From the NCBI RefSeq assembly GCF_000364225.2, contig NZ_AQFT02000001.1, positions 3,057,501 through 3,121,500 on the forward strand: a stretch of 64,000 nt of DNA, given 5' to 3'. Positions 18,082 through 27,676 of this stretch are shown here, piece by piece (position 1 is the first letter of the stretch; every line of letters begins with the position of its first letter). Below the pieces are notes generated by a model, which saw only the letters and a list, made by a program, of their open reading frames with translations, ran no database searches and was not told where the DNA came from. A program made the translations under genes and the position numbers. Source of the stretch: Eubacterium plexicaudatum ASF492. Its GTDB lineage: Bacteria; Bacillota; Clostridia; Lachnospirales; Lachnospiraceae.

Positions 18082-19035
18082 TCATGATTTTTCCGCTCTT
18101 TTAGCTGAACAGTTATGAATACCTGTCTGTTTTTCATGCCAATCCCTGACCAGCTTTTCTATCAGTTCCACTTTTTGCTTTGGTGTGAAATCTGCGGGAA
18201 AATATTGCGATAATGAATCTGCCCTAATTTTAATCTGTTCTCTCTGATTTGCTTTTTCCTCTCCCAAAATATCATACATTTTATCCATATCAATCCCCTC
18301 TGACTGACTCAGGCGTTTCATCCGGTTTGCCTGTGAAAGAGACGGTGTACACTGCTCCAAATCCATTACCGCATGAAGTTCATACTGTTCCTCTTCTTTC
18401 AAATAAGAAAGTTCTACCGCTATAGTAAACGCTATTTTCCCTTCATCCACCATATCAAGGATTTTTGGAATAAGATTTGTCAGACGGATATACCTTGCGA
18501 TCTGGTTCCGGCTCTCCCCAACCTGTTTTGCTAAAAGCTCATCCGAACGAAGTATGGGCTTTCCGTTTTCTCCCACATCCTTTGACAGCTTCGTCCCAAC
18601 TTGGGACAAAGTATCAGTGAATTTCTTTCCCTGCTGCTTCATGGCTTCCAGCTTCATTTTATAGGCATAAGCTTTCTCGCTAGGCTTAATATGCTCCCGT
18701 TGTAAATTACTGTCCACCATCGCTATCGTCGCTTCTGCATCATCCATCTGCACAATCATCACAGGAACCGTGTCTATACCTGCCCATTCGCTGGCTGCTT
18801 TTCTTCTGTGCCCTGCAACGATTTCATACCCTGATCCAATTGGGTTTGGTCTTACAATCAAGGGAACAAGCACGCCCTTCTCCTCAATACTCTTCGATAA
18901 TTCAAAGAGTTGCATATCATGCTCTACCTTGAACGGATGCCCCTGAAAATCATGCAGTTCGCTGATCTTTACATTTTCCGTCTGTACATTGTGGTCGAAA
19001 ATCCCACATATACTCTTTTTACTTGTCTGCTCCAT
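18082..19035 (-). CDS. parB: ParB/RepB/Spo0J family partition protein
   Basis: 317 residues. ParB N-terminal domain with ELSKSIEEKGVLVPLIVRP, then the GYEIVAGHRRKAASEWAG box and SNLQREHIKPSEKAYAYKMK. The middle HTH region follows (GESRNQIARYIRLTNLIPKILD), and a basic, helical C-terminus. Start ATG at 19035 with TAGGAGGACAA. No parA is adjacent; the nearest parA is the broken one at 22852-23645. A plasmid- or ICE-type ParB, which binds DNA and is used for maintenance. Intact. Confidence 0.88.
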   Translation of the reverse strand: MEQTSKKSICGIFDHNVQTENVKISELHDFQGHPFKVEHDMQLFELSKSIEEKGVLVPLIVRPNPIGSGYEIVAGHRRKAASEWAGIDTVPVMIVQMDDAEATIAMVDSNLQREHIKPSEKAYAYKMKLEAMKQQGKKFTDTLSQVGTKLSKDVGENGKPILRSDELLAKQVGESRNQIARYIRLTNLIPKILDMVDEGKIAFTIAVELSYLKEEEQYELHAVMDLEQCTPSLSQANRMKRLSQSEGIDMDKMYDILGEEKANQREQIKIRADSLSQYFPADFTPKQKVELIEKLVRDWHEKQTGIHNCSAKRAEKS

Positions 19036-19099
19036 CTGTTTGTCCTCCTACTTTTTAATTTGATTATTAAGGTGTCTGATGAATGCTTGCAACTTTAAA

Positions 19100-19150
19100 T
19101 CAAAAAGACCGCCTGCTCCACACCATAAGGATATAGAAAACAAGCGGTCT
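19100..19150 (-). terminator. Rho-independent terminator upstream of parB
   Basis: On the minus strand AGACCGC ... GCGGTCT is followed by TTTTTGA. It would end transcripts coming from the cargo at 19.5-22 kb before parB. A small palindrome, ATGCGAA-N7-TTCGCAT, lies next to it at 19152-19172. Confidence 0.6.
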
Positions 19151-19369
19151 AAATGCGAACCAAACATTCGCATGACTTACCTATTATTCAGTTGTTGATA
19201 AAATTTTTCTGTAATGATTGAGTTTGTGAACTATACATTTTTGTGTCCACTCATACGAGTTCCATAACTACGGACACTTTAATCTCGTGAGAAATATCTT
19301 TTTTCTTTCCGATTTCAGGCGTTCGGTTAAACTTAAAAATCCTCGCAAAGTGCGTAAATTCAAGGATTT

Positions 19370-19411
19370 CTACAAATCCTTCCTTTGTAGACAACATGCG
19401 ACTTCCACATG
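19370..19411 (-). other. RlmD-type tail HVEVACCLQRKDL at attachment scar
   Basis: Short minus-strand reading frame continuing from the 108-bp repeat: SFHVEVACC... ending at a TAG (19370-19372). It fits the HVE-type 3' end that integrating elements donate at rlmD. It is a scar, not a gene by itself. The 19150-19520 stretch otherwise holds no supported gene. Confidence 0.4.
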
Positions 19412-19510
19412 GAACGAGAGGATAGCAAGTCTGTCATTACCGTTTGGTAATTTAAGGAAATATTTCTATGCCCGTTTTAGTGTTTTGTCCGTTTGCGGGA
19501 ATATATCAAT
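19403..19510. repeat. 108-bp dispersed repeat, copy 1 (attachment-like)
   Basis: Nearly identical and equal in length to 41110-41217. It starts at TTCCACATGGAACGAG and ends at ATATATCAAT. In both places one side is an RlmD-type HVE tail and the other side is element cargo. In the minus-strand direction it first reads DIFPQT, resembling RlmD residues before HVE, and later DRLAI(L/R)SFHVE. Proposed att site of related serine-recombinase elements. Confidence 0.6.
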
Positions 19511-19522
19511 AGAAAACTCAAT

Positions 19523-19731
19523 TTAGTCATTCTTTTTTTCAAATACTACGGTTTGCTCTTTCATAGATATCTTTCCAACTTTAAAACCATACTCGGCAAG
19601 TTCTTTTTTGTATGTTAAGAATGAATGGTCAATTGGCACACCTGCTATTTTTCAATTTCAGTATAGGTCAGCTTAAAGCTGTCCGTACCATTTTCTTTTA
19701 TCTAATTCCATAATGGTTCATATTTACTCAT
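19523..19731 (-). pseudogene. small HTH-like protein, broken by TAG and frameshift
   Basis: From ATG 19731 (AGGTGTG upstream): MSKYEPLWN, TAG, then IKENGTDSFKLTYTEIEK, then after a one-base shift IAGVPIDHSFLTYKKELAEY and a C-terminus ending FEKKND at 19523. The pieces join into one plausible protein of about 68 residues of a family of small DNA-binding-like proteins seen on mobile elements. Two lesions suggest decay. Confidence 0.5.
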
Positions 19732-19739
19732 AGCACACC

Positions 19740-20752
19740 TCACTTTTTCTTTATTTTGTTGTGAATATTTTTGATGTTTTCCAAATATTCCTCTTCAACC
19801 GGCGATAAGTTCTGTTCCTGATATTTTCTATATTCTTTTGTTGCTTTTTCTATCGCCTGTGCATGACTGATCATTCCAGCTCCATGCAACACTTTTTCAC
19901 CTGTAGTTTTTAAAACATTATCAAGATGCTCCACATAATCTGACATATACATAGGATGATGACGCATAGCCTGAATTTCCGCAAAATCAAAATAACCTGA
20001 TACAATATTATTTAGAATTTTCAATTCTTCGTCATTAAGGTAATTCTTTGCAATACTTATATCTTTCAATACAGGAAAATCACCAGAAAAACTTTTTAAT
20101 CCCATAAAAGGCTGACTGGCATCTGCACGATCGTATATTACTTCTGCTGCTGTATGTCCATGTGCTGCATAATGTAATTTATTTTGTACCATTTTAAAAA
20201 ACGCAATGGATTCACTACTTTTGGGGTTATAATCAACACTTGTTGCATAAAGGTCAAGTACCTGTCGATACATAACTTTTCTGATGAGCGGATATCCCGG
20301 ATACGATCTAATAACTCTTTCCAGTAATTACCGCCACCCAGATTTTTCAGTCGCTCATCATCCATCGTAAAACCTTTTATCATATACTCTTTTAACCGTT
20401 CCGTAGCCCAGCGGCGAAAATTTGTAGCAATTTTTGATTTTACTCTATATCCAAGAGAAATAATCATGTCAAGGTTATAATGTACTATGTTATATTTTTT
20501 CCCATCAGCAGCAGTTGTTCGGAATTTCCGAACAACTGAATTTTCCTCTAACTCGCCCTCTTCAAAAATATGCTTAATATGCTCACTGATATTAGATTTG
20601 CTTGTTTGATAAAGTTCACATAATTGTGCCTGTGTAAGCCAAACGGTCTCATCTTCAAACTTAACATCTATTTTCGTCTGTCCATCATCCGTTTGATATA
20701 TGATGATTTCACTCCCTGTAATATTTAGATTATCTTTGTTATTCTCCATCAT
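19740..20752 (-). pseudogene. RhuM family protein, frameshifted
   Basis: Second RhuM homologue. The frame from 20752 carries IIIYQTDDGQTKID, ETVWLTQAQLCELYQ and NLDMIISLGYRVKS up to RDIRSSEK; the rest (MYRQVLDLYATSVDYNP ... SHAQAIEKA ... IKKK) is in the next frame. One missing G near 20275 accounts for the break. Same length and layout as 2452-3456 but clearly diverged, so it is not a recent duplicate. It lies between the small broken gene and the DUF4062 gene. Confidence 0.75.
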
Positions 20753-20842
20753 TCAGACGCCTTTCTGTTTCCCGTATAGGAAAATTTCGATTTTCTGCCA
20801 TTCCTACAAACATGAATTTGAAGATACTTTATGTATAAAAAA

Positions 20843-21927
20843 TCAACCTTCAAACTCTTTTAACTCGTCAAGCGGATCTTTTGAAGTATCAATTCCCATA
20901 CCATTCTTCAACCAATCTGCTTTGCTATAACCAGTTCCTGTCAATTCGAATATTTCGCCTTTATACCCTATAGCTTTAACCCATCCCCATTCTATAAGTC
21001 GGTCTAACGCCTCTATCCATCTTGCTGATTCTCTTTTTGAGTTATCAGCCATAAACTGCTTACCCGATGTAAAAATCTGAGCAGGCGAGCTAAGTGTTTG
21101 TGTTTTATGATTTGACCATCACCATCAGCTGCATATACTAATAAAAAGGCCGAATCCACAGGAATGTTGCCAACATTATCTTGACCTACAACTGATTTTT
21201 CATCCCGAAACAATTTATCGATATCTTCATTCGTTACTGTGGGAATTTCCCCCCAGGTTAACTGGCTATTCTCTAGTTCGGTAAGTCTACTGCCAAATTG
21301 AGAAAACATCTCTTTCATATCTTCTAACATTTTTTGCTGATGCTCTTCAAGTTCTGCATTTGCCTTATTCCGACCTTTTGCCTCTTCATTAATCACACTC
21401 ATTATATCTCGATATCGAACCCATCCAGCATTATCATCAACATAATCTATGGCATTCCCAAATGTCGGTGATGCCGCATACTTCAAACTATTCAGATCTT
21501 CGAAAAAATCAACAGTATTTTTATCATTTTTCACTCTTTCTCTAAACTCGTCAAGTTTTTTCATTTTATCATATTTGTCATTTCCAGTATCCTTCTCACT
21601 TTTAGTAATAACCGAAGGTTCCTTAATCAATACAAGCACTGGCAGTCCCTTAGTTTTTGCGTAGTTGTATTCTTTCTCCGTGTAACTTATACCAGTTTCT
21701 TCATCAATTGTTCCATACCGGCCACCAATAACAAGAAGATAAAAATCGCACTCATCAATCATCTTTGTTATAACATTCCATTGGCTTGTAGGGGCCGCAT
21801 GAAATTGCTCCATCCCTACAGGGATAAAATTATTCTCTAGTGCTACACCTACCAGTGCCTGCCGTTCTTCTTTAAGGTCATCATAGGTAGAGCTAATAAA
21901 AATAGAAAATTTTCGTCTATTCTTCAT
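20843..21927 (-). pseudogene. DUF4062 protein, frameshifted near the C-terminus
   Basis: The N-terminus KFSIFISSTYDDLKEERQAL is the hallmark of DUF4062, a domain with a TIR/SLOG-like fold found in STAND-type and other sensor proteins. Then follow LLVIGGRYGTID and SYTEKEYNYA. After residue 275 (GDGQIIK) the frame breaks; the continuation TQTLSSPAQIFTSGKQF joins the downstream frame ending LDELKEFEG if one A is restored to an A-run near 21108. Full length would be about 360 residues. It follows the XRE regulator and may be part of a defence cassette. Confidence 0.7.
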
Positions 21928-21961
21928 ATCAATATTCTCCTTGTATATTTATCTTTTAACT

Positions 21962-22186
21962 TTATTCGTTACTTGTTTTTATCAATTCTCCATCAGGGAA
22001 GACAAATGCCTGTTCATATTTCACATTTAATGCCTTTGCAATCTCCATCATTTCCTCAAACGAAACCGTCCCACGCTTCAGCTTCTTATTAAAATTCTGC
22101 GGTGACTGCCCGATGCGTCTTGCAAGTTCCGCCAGGCTTATATTCTTCTTTTCACATAACTCCCTTATCATATCCGATGTAGTCAT
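21962..22186 (-). CDS. XRE-family HTH regulator, copy 1
   Basis: 74 residues with a Cro/CI helix-turn-helix: SLAELARRIGQSPQNFNKKL. Start ATG 22186, with an AGGTGT site. It has its own promoter (22212-22240). Nearly identical to 44070-44297 for the first 60 residues, diverging only at the C-terminus. In both places it follows a serine recombinase 3' end and precedes defence-type cargo, so it likely controls the cargo. Confidence 0.85.
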   Translation of the reverse strand: MTTSDMIRELCEKKNISLAELARRIGQSPQNFNKKLKRGTVSFEEMMEIAKALNVKYEQAFVFPDGELIKTSNE

Positions 22187-22211
22187 GGTACACCTCCGCT
22201 AATATACTACC

Positions 22212-22240
22212 ATTATAAACCTTTTGGTTGACATTTTCAA
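22212..22240 (-). promoter_or_regulatory. promoter of XRE regulator, copy 1
   Basis: Minus-strand TTGAAA (22240-22235) and TATAAT (22217-22212) with a 17-base spacer, about 25 bases before the start codon. The same sequence is at 44323-44351. Confidence 0.75.
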
Positions 22241-22270
22241 TACATCCATGTGAAAATTAACTGAAAATTC

Positions 22271-22307
22271 AAAAAGCACCCTATGAGCATATACTGCCAC
22301 AGGGTGC
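22271..22307 (-). terminator. terminator behind recombinase 3' end, copy 1
   Basis: GCACCCT ... AGGGTGC followed by TTTTTG on the minus strand. The same structure follows the intact recombinase at 44382-44420, so this one is a leftover of the deleted recombinase gene. Confidence 0.75.
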
Positions 22308-22322
22308 CGAAACACAGTTTAT

Positions 22323-22437
22323 TTACTTGCTCCTTAGGATATCCACCGAAAGCCCCGATTTCAATTCCACCTCAAACTTATCATCAAACACCGTAACCTT
22401 CGCAATCAGCCGTCTGACCAGTTGTTCATCATACTCT
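22323..22437 (-). pseudogene. serine recombinase, C-terminal remnant
   Basis: The last 38 codons ([19 protein letters not shown] ... SVDILRSK) match the end of the recombinase at 44436-46004. At about 22437 the sequence changes abruptly into parB. The rest of the recombinase, and the prophage it belonged to, is gone, which marks a deletion junction. Confidence 0.8.
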
Positions 22438-22898
22438 TGTTAAATCACTTCGCTCACCCTGCCGCTTCATTGCTTCAAGCCGCATCTTATACGCAAAGGC
22501 TTTCTCACTCGGCAAGATAGTAGTCCTTTGGAGATTACTCTCAACCATGACAATAATAGCTTCGTCACGGGTCAGCTCCTTGACCTCGCATTTGAGCGTT
22601 TCAAGCCCCGCAAGCTCGCAAGCCTTTTTCCTCCTGTGACCGCTGATAAGCTCATACCGCCCATCCTCTTTCTGCCGAACCGTAGCAGGGTCATTACGCC
22701 GCTCCGACTGACACTTTCCACAAGCTGTTCCATATCCTCATTCATTAAAACTTTGAACGGGTGGTCTGGGAACTCGTCAATCTCCGCAATCGGGATTTCC
22801 CTTATTTTGCTTAGATTCGCTTCCGCACGGCTCTCGTCCGTTTCAAAAAGGTTATCGTATGCGGTCAGCTCGATTTTGCTTCCTCTGTTTTTCGCCAA
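22438..22898 (-). pseudogene. ParB family protein, truncated and frameshifted
   Basis: TTG start at 22898 with GGAGGTGG upstream; MAKNRGSKIELTAYDNLF, then IPIAEIDEFPDHPFKVL. The frame breaks after SVSRSGVMT, and the remaining ParB boxes (GHRRKKACELAGL-like, then SNLQRTTILPSEKAFAYKM) continue in other frames to the junction with the recombinase tail at 22437. About the N-terminal half remains. It starts at the end of parA, as in the usual parAB operon. Confidence 0.75.
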
Positions 22899-23645
22899 GC
22901 TCTGCCACCTCCTTTCCAAACTGCTCATAGGCTGCGGCTACTTTGCCGCCTTTGTCATAGGCAAAAATGCTTTTCCCCTCTGCGGTGGTTTCTACTGCAC
23001 GGATAGAGTGGGGTATCTGGGCATCAAAGACTTTAATCCTCTGCCCGTAGGCACTCTTTACCGTTGCTGTAATCTCCTTAGAGATGTTCGTGCGTGGCAT
23101 TACCATCGTCATTAAAATACCGTCAATCCGCAGATGGGGATTGATTTGCCGCTTGACCTTAGACACGGAGCGAAGCAACAGTTCTAAGCCTTTGGCAGAA
23201 AGATAGTGCGGCTGTGTCGGGATAACCACGCTATCAGCCGCTGCAAGTGCGTTGATTGTGAGCATACCCAAGCTCGGCATACAGTCCACAAGAACCACAT
23301 CATAGTTCTTTTTACCTCATTGACGCAGGTTTTCAGCACACTTTCACGGCTTATGGCATTGATAAGCCTTACTTCCAGTCCCGACAGTTCAATGTTGGAT
23401 GGGAGCAGGTCAACGCCCTCATCATGGTGCAGAATAGCTTTCTGGACATTGGCAGGATTATCGTCTATCACATCCTGCATAATACTTGAGAGCGTATCCG
23501 ACAAATCATCGGGTCTGCCATAGCCAAGCGACATAGTTAAATTTGCCTGTGCATCGGCATCAATCAGCAGGACTTTTTTACCCTGCTGTGCCAGACTGAC
23601 ACCCAGATTGACCGCCGTAGTGGTCTTTCCCACACCGCCTTTCTG
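22852..23645 (-). pseudogene. ParA/Soj ATPase, 5' end replaced by IS66-A and frameshifted
   Basis: The deviant Walker A QKGGVGKTTTAVNLG is intact, but IS66-A ends directly before its CAG codon, so the first few residues are missing. The second motif LLIDADAQANLT follows. A missing A in an A-run near 23310 shifts the frame at CVNEVK; the rest (VLVDCMPSLGMLTINALAAAD ... TNISKEITATV ... QNRADRIR) is in the next frame. Two lesions make it inactive. It is the partner of the adjacent broken parB. Confidence 0.85.
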
Positions 23646-23719
23646 GTAAACGGTAAAACGCGAGTACCTATACAAAACTGGAGCAAACCTGTATGATAGT
23701 AACAGATTTGCTCCAGTTT

Positions 23720-25332
23720 TTATTTCACTTCATATTTATTGGATTTCCGACACTGCTCTGGCAGGTTTGGAGACCATGGGAGCAGGTCTTCCAGAAAATC
23801 TCGGTTTGTGTCGTCTTCGTGTTTCGGTATCTCAGTCAGGAGATACTCCACGTATTCATAGACTTTCAGATCGTTTGCCTTAGCAGTTTCGGTAATGCTG
23901 TAGATAATCGCGCTGGATCTGGCTCCGCGGATGGTGTCGATCAGCTTCCAGTTGTGCCTTCCGATACAAAAACCACGCAGTGTGGATTCTGTTGCATTGT
24001 TGTCCAGAGGGACTTCACCGTCTTCCAGAAATACGCGCAGATATCTTTCCTGATTCACGGAATAGGCAAAGGCTTTTCCTGTCTGGGATTTTGGCAGGAC
24101 TTCACTCTGGTGTTTTTTACCCACACAAAATAAGCGTCAACCAGGGGTTTTAGTTCCAGCTGCCTCCTGTGCTGCCGTTGTGCTGGTGTAAGCTCTGCCA
24201 GATCATTGTCCAGTTTATAGATCGCCCCGATCTGCTTTAGGGCATCATAGGCAAGCGTACCTTTACGCTCTTTTTCATCCTTTATAGCTTTCTGCGCATC
24301 TGCATATTTACGCCTCGCATGTGCCCAGCAGCCAGCAATCGTCAGGCCGGGGGTTTTTTCTTCCAGGGAATGGTATGCCTGGTAACCGTCTGTAACACAT
24401 ACTCCCTGAAAATCTTTCAGAAACTCCTCTGGATGCTCCTCCTTCCTGTCTTTCTGGTATTCATACAGGACGATGGCTTCCTCATAAGATTTCCCGGTGC
24501 GGTAAATCCACATATAACTCTTTGAGCCGGCAGCTCTCCCGTCTTTTGAAACTTCGACAGTGGTTTCGTCTGCCTGCAGCACATGATACTGGTATAGAAG
24601 CTTATGCAGATAGTCATACAGAACTGCAAGATAGCGGTCAGCACACTCGATCGTCCAGTTCGCCATGTTCTGGCGGTTCAGGTTCACATCGTTGCGCTTG
24701 AACTCCTGCTCCATACGGTAAAGCGGAAGGGAGTTGACATATTTTCCATTGATGATGGCAGCTTCCAGGGATGGAGTGACAATGCTTCCCCGCAGCAGAT
24801 CCTTTGGACGCTGTGCCTTTACAACGGTTTCATCATCCATACCGGCATAAACCGCTACATGGTGTTCTTTTACTTCAAAAGAAGCCGGATGGAATTCCAG
24901 CCTTTTATATACTTCATCTGGAAGACGCTTATATTTTCCATCCGGAAATGCTTCTTTTAGTTCTTCTTCTGACATTTCATGTTTTATAACCGTTACAGGC
25001 ATTCCTTTTAAGTCGTCTTCACGTTTCCCTTTCTGCTTCTTTTTCCTGCGGATGACAACTTCCTCAAAATCCGGTTCTTCTGCCTGTGTGCCCGGTTCGC
25101 TGGCTGTGGCTTCCGGTTCGTTAAAAAACAGGCTCATCTGCCCGTCAATCACATTCATTTTTTCAGAATGCCGTCCGAAACGCTGTCCGCGCAGAATGGC
25201 TATCTGTTCTAGGATCAGTTCCTGGTTTTGAGTCATCCGGGCAATATTTTTCTGCAGCGAGAGTATGATCCCGATGAGTTCATCCCTGTCGGCATTATTC
25301 AGTTCATCTGCTGTATAGATCATCTTTTCCAT
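23720..25332 (-). pseudogene. tnpC: IS66 transposase TnpC, copy A, frameshifted
   Basis: DDE transposase with an N-terminal coiled coil (IARMTQNQELILEQ), zinc-finger-like region and catalytic core (YHVLQADETTVEV with Asp, GVCVTDGYQAYH with Asp, DNNATESTLRGF with Glu). A six-A run near 24112 has one A fewer than the seven in copy B (37811-37817), splitting the gene at YFVWVK. Otherwise full length, about 537 residues. Confidence 0.85.
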
Positions 25333-25599
25333 ATCACAATTATAGCAGAAACAGGATATTCCTGCTGAAAAATTTTTGACCGGCTTCGTCAAAATGACGA
25401 CAGACTATACCGTCACAAAAGGCGCTTTCAAAGATATCGGATTATTTTTTGGATTTAATTAGAAAAAGCGCAAAGCTGTTTCTGAAAGCTGCACAGGACG
25501 TTTCTGTACAGCTTTCTTCCCTGTACAGAAACGGGAAAGCGACACCGGAAAAGGGGCAGGAAATTTCTATGTTTTGCACAAAACCTGTCATCATGCCTG

Positions 25600-25959
25600 T
25601 CAGCAGGTCCTTTCCGGTGTGACTTCCTGGATCCTTCTTTTCTGCTCGACGGCAAGTCCCTGCATCAGCCATGTGAACTGTTCCGGTGTGATCTCACGGG
25701 CTTCTGACGCTGTTCTTGGCCACTGAAAGCGCCCCGCTTCGAGTCTTTTATAAACAAGCACAAAGCCGTCGCCTTCCCATAAAAGTCCTTTGATGCGGTC
25801 TGTCCGCCTGCCGCAGAACAGAAAAAGGCAGCCTTTTTGAAACGGGTCCAGCGAAAAATGATCCTGTACAACTCTGGCCAGGCCGTCGATTCCAAAACGG
25901 AGATCCGTGTAGCCGTACGCCAGGTAAATCCGGCTGTATCGTTTTACATTACCAAGCAT
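25600..25959 (-). CDS. tnpB: IS66 accessory protein TnpB, copy A
   Basis: 119 residues, the IS66 Orf2-like family: YLAYGYTDLRFGIDGL, then CLFLFCGRRTDRIKGLLWEGDG and RFQWPRT. Required with TnpA for IS66 transposition by an unknown mechanism. It overlaps the end of tnpA by 11 bases. Intact and identical to copy B. Confidence 0.93.
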   Translation of the reverse strand: MLGNVKRYSRIYLAYGYTDLRFGIDGLARVVQDHFSLDPFQKGCLFLFCGRRTDRIKGLLWEGDGFVLVYKRLEAGRFQWPRTASEAREITPEQFTWLMQGLAVEQKRRIQEVTPERTC

Positions 25960-26293
25960 TGGCCAGCGCCTCCATAACTTTTTGGATAAAACCTGCCGAA
26001 GCAGATTCGGTTACTTCTATGGTAATATTTCCTTTTCTGATAACCGCTGCGGCTGGTGCAGGGAGCTGCTCTTGACAGATGTCTGCCGAAATTTCAACAA
26101 AAGGCGATGCCTGCGGGGGCTGTCCTGTATTTTCCACTGCCTTCCTGCGGAGTATTCTCAGCCAGTAATAATACCTGGACTCTTTGATATTCCTGTCATG
26201 ACACCATTCCCTGACGGTCATGCCGCTTTCCATGCGTTCCTTTATGAGCACGGCCCAGCGCTCTGCGATTACATCGTGTTTTAAATCTGACAC
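25949..26293 (-). CDS. tnpA: IS66 accessory protein TnpA, copy A
   Basis: 114 residues. N-terminal helix-turn-helix of the IS66 TnpA type (SGMTVREWCHDRNIKESRYYYWL). The GTG start at 26293 has AGGTG upstream and keeps the frame that copy B has lost. Intact. Confidence 0.85.
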   Translation of the reverse strand: MSDLKHDVIAERWAVLIKERMESGMTVREWCHDRNIKESRYYYWLRILRRKAVENTGQPPQASPFVEISADICQEQLPAPAAAVIRKGNITIEVTESASAGFIQKVMEALANAW

Positions 26294-26493
26294 TAACTAC
26301 ACCTCACTTTCAAAACTGGTATGAGTTTTCAAAGCTATGTACATGGACTGTGAAAAGTGATATAAGTTTTCACAGTTTCAATAGTAACTAATAATAGCCT
26401 TGAGATAGATTATTCTCAAGGCCATTATATACAAATTTCTTCTATTATGCACGGTACGCGCTTTTTACCGTTTACGAATGCTTATAAGAAAAG

Positions 26494-26530
26494 AACCTCT
26501 GTCTGCAATCATCTGCAAACAGAGGTTTTA
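26494..26530. terminator. bidirectional terminator-like hairpin between IS66-A and IS66-C
   Basis: AACCTCTGT and ACAGAGGTT form a stem around an imperfect inner palindrome (CTGCAATCATCTGCA), with T-rich flanks on both strands. It lies in the 76-base spacer between the two IS66 copies, which holds no gene. Confidence 0.5.
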
Positions 26531-26674
26531 TAATATTATGCCATTTTTATAGTAAACGGTAGATAGTACGTACCTCGACTATGAGGGCAAAGTGTGTGAC
26601 AATAGGCTATATTTCTATCATAAGTATTAAAAGTTAAGCCTTAACTTTTGATACCGTTATACGGAGGTAAGTCT

Positions 26675-27049
26675 ATGAACTCAGCAACAACAGCAGTGGC
26701 TGTACAATACCGTTTAAAAGAGTGGGCGGAGCAGATCAGGGAGTGCCAGAACCGTCCCGCAGGCATGAGTGTTGTCGATTGGTGTGCCGGCCACGGCATT
26801 ACGAAAGCAAACTATTATTACAGACTGCGCCGCGTAAGGGAAGCGTGTCTGGAATCCCTTGCTCCAGAGGCTCCGATGCAGCAGATTGTCCCGGTAAACA
26901 CCTGTCTGCTACAGCAGGAAACACAAAGCGGCAGCGGTATACAGCAGGGGCTTTCCATCTCTGTAAACAGTTTTTCCATCCACGTAACGGAATCCACACC
27001 CATGTCGCTGCTTGCGGCAGTCCTGGAGGTGGTGCGGAATGCTCAATGA
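26675..27049 (+). CDS. tnpA: IS66 accessory protein TnpA, copy C
   Basis: 124 residues: AEQIRECQNRPAGMSVVDWC, then GITKANYYYRLRRVRE, the HTH of IS66 TnpA. ATG 26675 with ACGGAGGTAA upstream. It overlaps tnpB by 11 bases. Intact. Confidence 0.88.
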   Translation: MNSATTAVAVQYRLKEWAEQIRECQNRPAGMSVVDWCAGHGITKANYYYRLRRVREACLESLAPEAPMQQIVPVNTCLLQQETQSGSGIQQGLSISVNSFSIHVTESTPMSLLAAVLEVVRNAQ

Positions 27050-27401
27050 CGCAACCTGCTTTAAAGCCGTCTACATTGTCTGCGGCTACACCGACCTGCG
27101 CGCTGGGATGGACCGGCTGGCGGCACTCGTGGAAGCTCAGACCGGGAACAGGCCATATGTCCCGGATACCCTCTATCTTTTCTGCGGGAGGCGCACAGAC
27201 CGCATCAAGGGACTTGTATGGGAAGGGGACGGCTGGCTCCTGTTATACAAGCGGCTTTCGGAAAGCCGCTTCCAGTGGCCGCGCACCCCAGAGGATGTAC
27301 GTGAATTAACGCCGCAGCAGTTCCGATGGCTGATGGAAGGGCTGACGATCACCCCGAAGAAATCGGTCAGGCCGGTGGAACCGCCGGAATACATGGGATG
27401 A
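27039..27401 (+). CDS. tnpB: IS66 accessory protein TnpB, copy C
   Basis: 120 residues with the TnpB signature: YIVCGYTDLRAGMDRLAALV, then LYLFCGRRTDRIKGLVWEGD and RFQWPRTPEDV. Start ATG 27039 with GGAGGTGG upstream, inside the end of tnpA. Intact. Confidence 0.92.
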   Translation: MLNDATCFKAVYIVCGYTDLRAGMDRLAALVEAQTGNRPYVPDTLYLFCGRRTDRIKGLVWEGDGWLLLYKRLSESRFQWPRTPEDVRELTPQQFRWLMEGLTITPKKSVRPVEPPEYMG

Positions 27402-27676
27402 TTTTGTGCAAAACGGAGAAATTTTCAGACGGTTTTCCTGCTGAAAAAAATGTCCTGCCTTATTCCTGCACAACCACGCTGCACACCATAAAAGGGCCCG
27501 GGATGGACGCAGACATGCTGTTTCCTCCCGAAAAGGGTCCTGGAAACAGCATCGTACAAAGGCAGCATCCGCTGTTAAAACCATAGGCATTATGACGGGC
27601 ATCCGGCAGCGCCGGGTTCGCAAAAATCCCGTATCCATGGTATAATAAGGCTATCAGGATACCAGGAGAAAACAAC

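Larger units (their letters stand above)
23646..26475 (-). mobile_element. IS66 family element, copy A
   Basis: 2830 bp with ends GTAAACGGTAAAACGCGAGTACC (23646) and the related GTACGCGC-type end at 26475. tnpA, tnpB and tnpC lie on the minus strand. Flanking octamers CCTTTCTG and GAATGCTT differ, unlike copies B and C, so sequence next to it was deleted or exchanged after insertion. The parA 5' end is missing on the far side, which agrees with this. Confidence 0.9.

Noticed and set aside
1..26483. Inversion between the IS66 end at base 23 and IS66-A
   Set aside because: The octamers AAATCAAA, CCTTTCTG and GAATGCTT cannot be paired as exchanged target duplications in any orientation.
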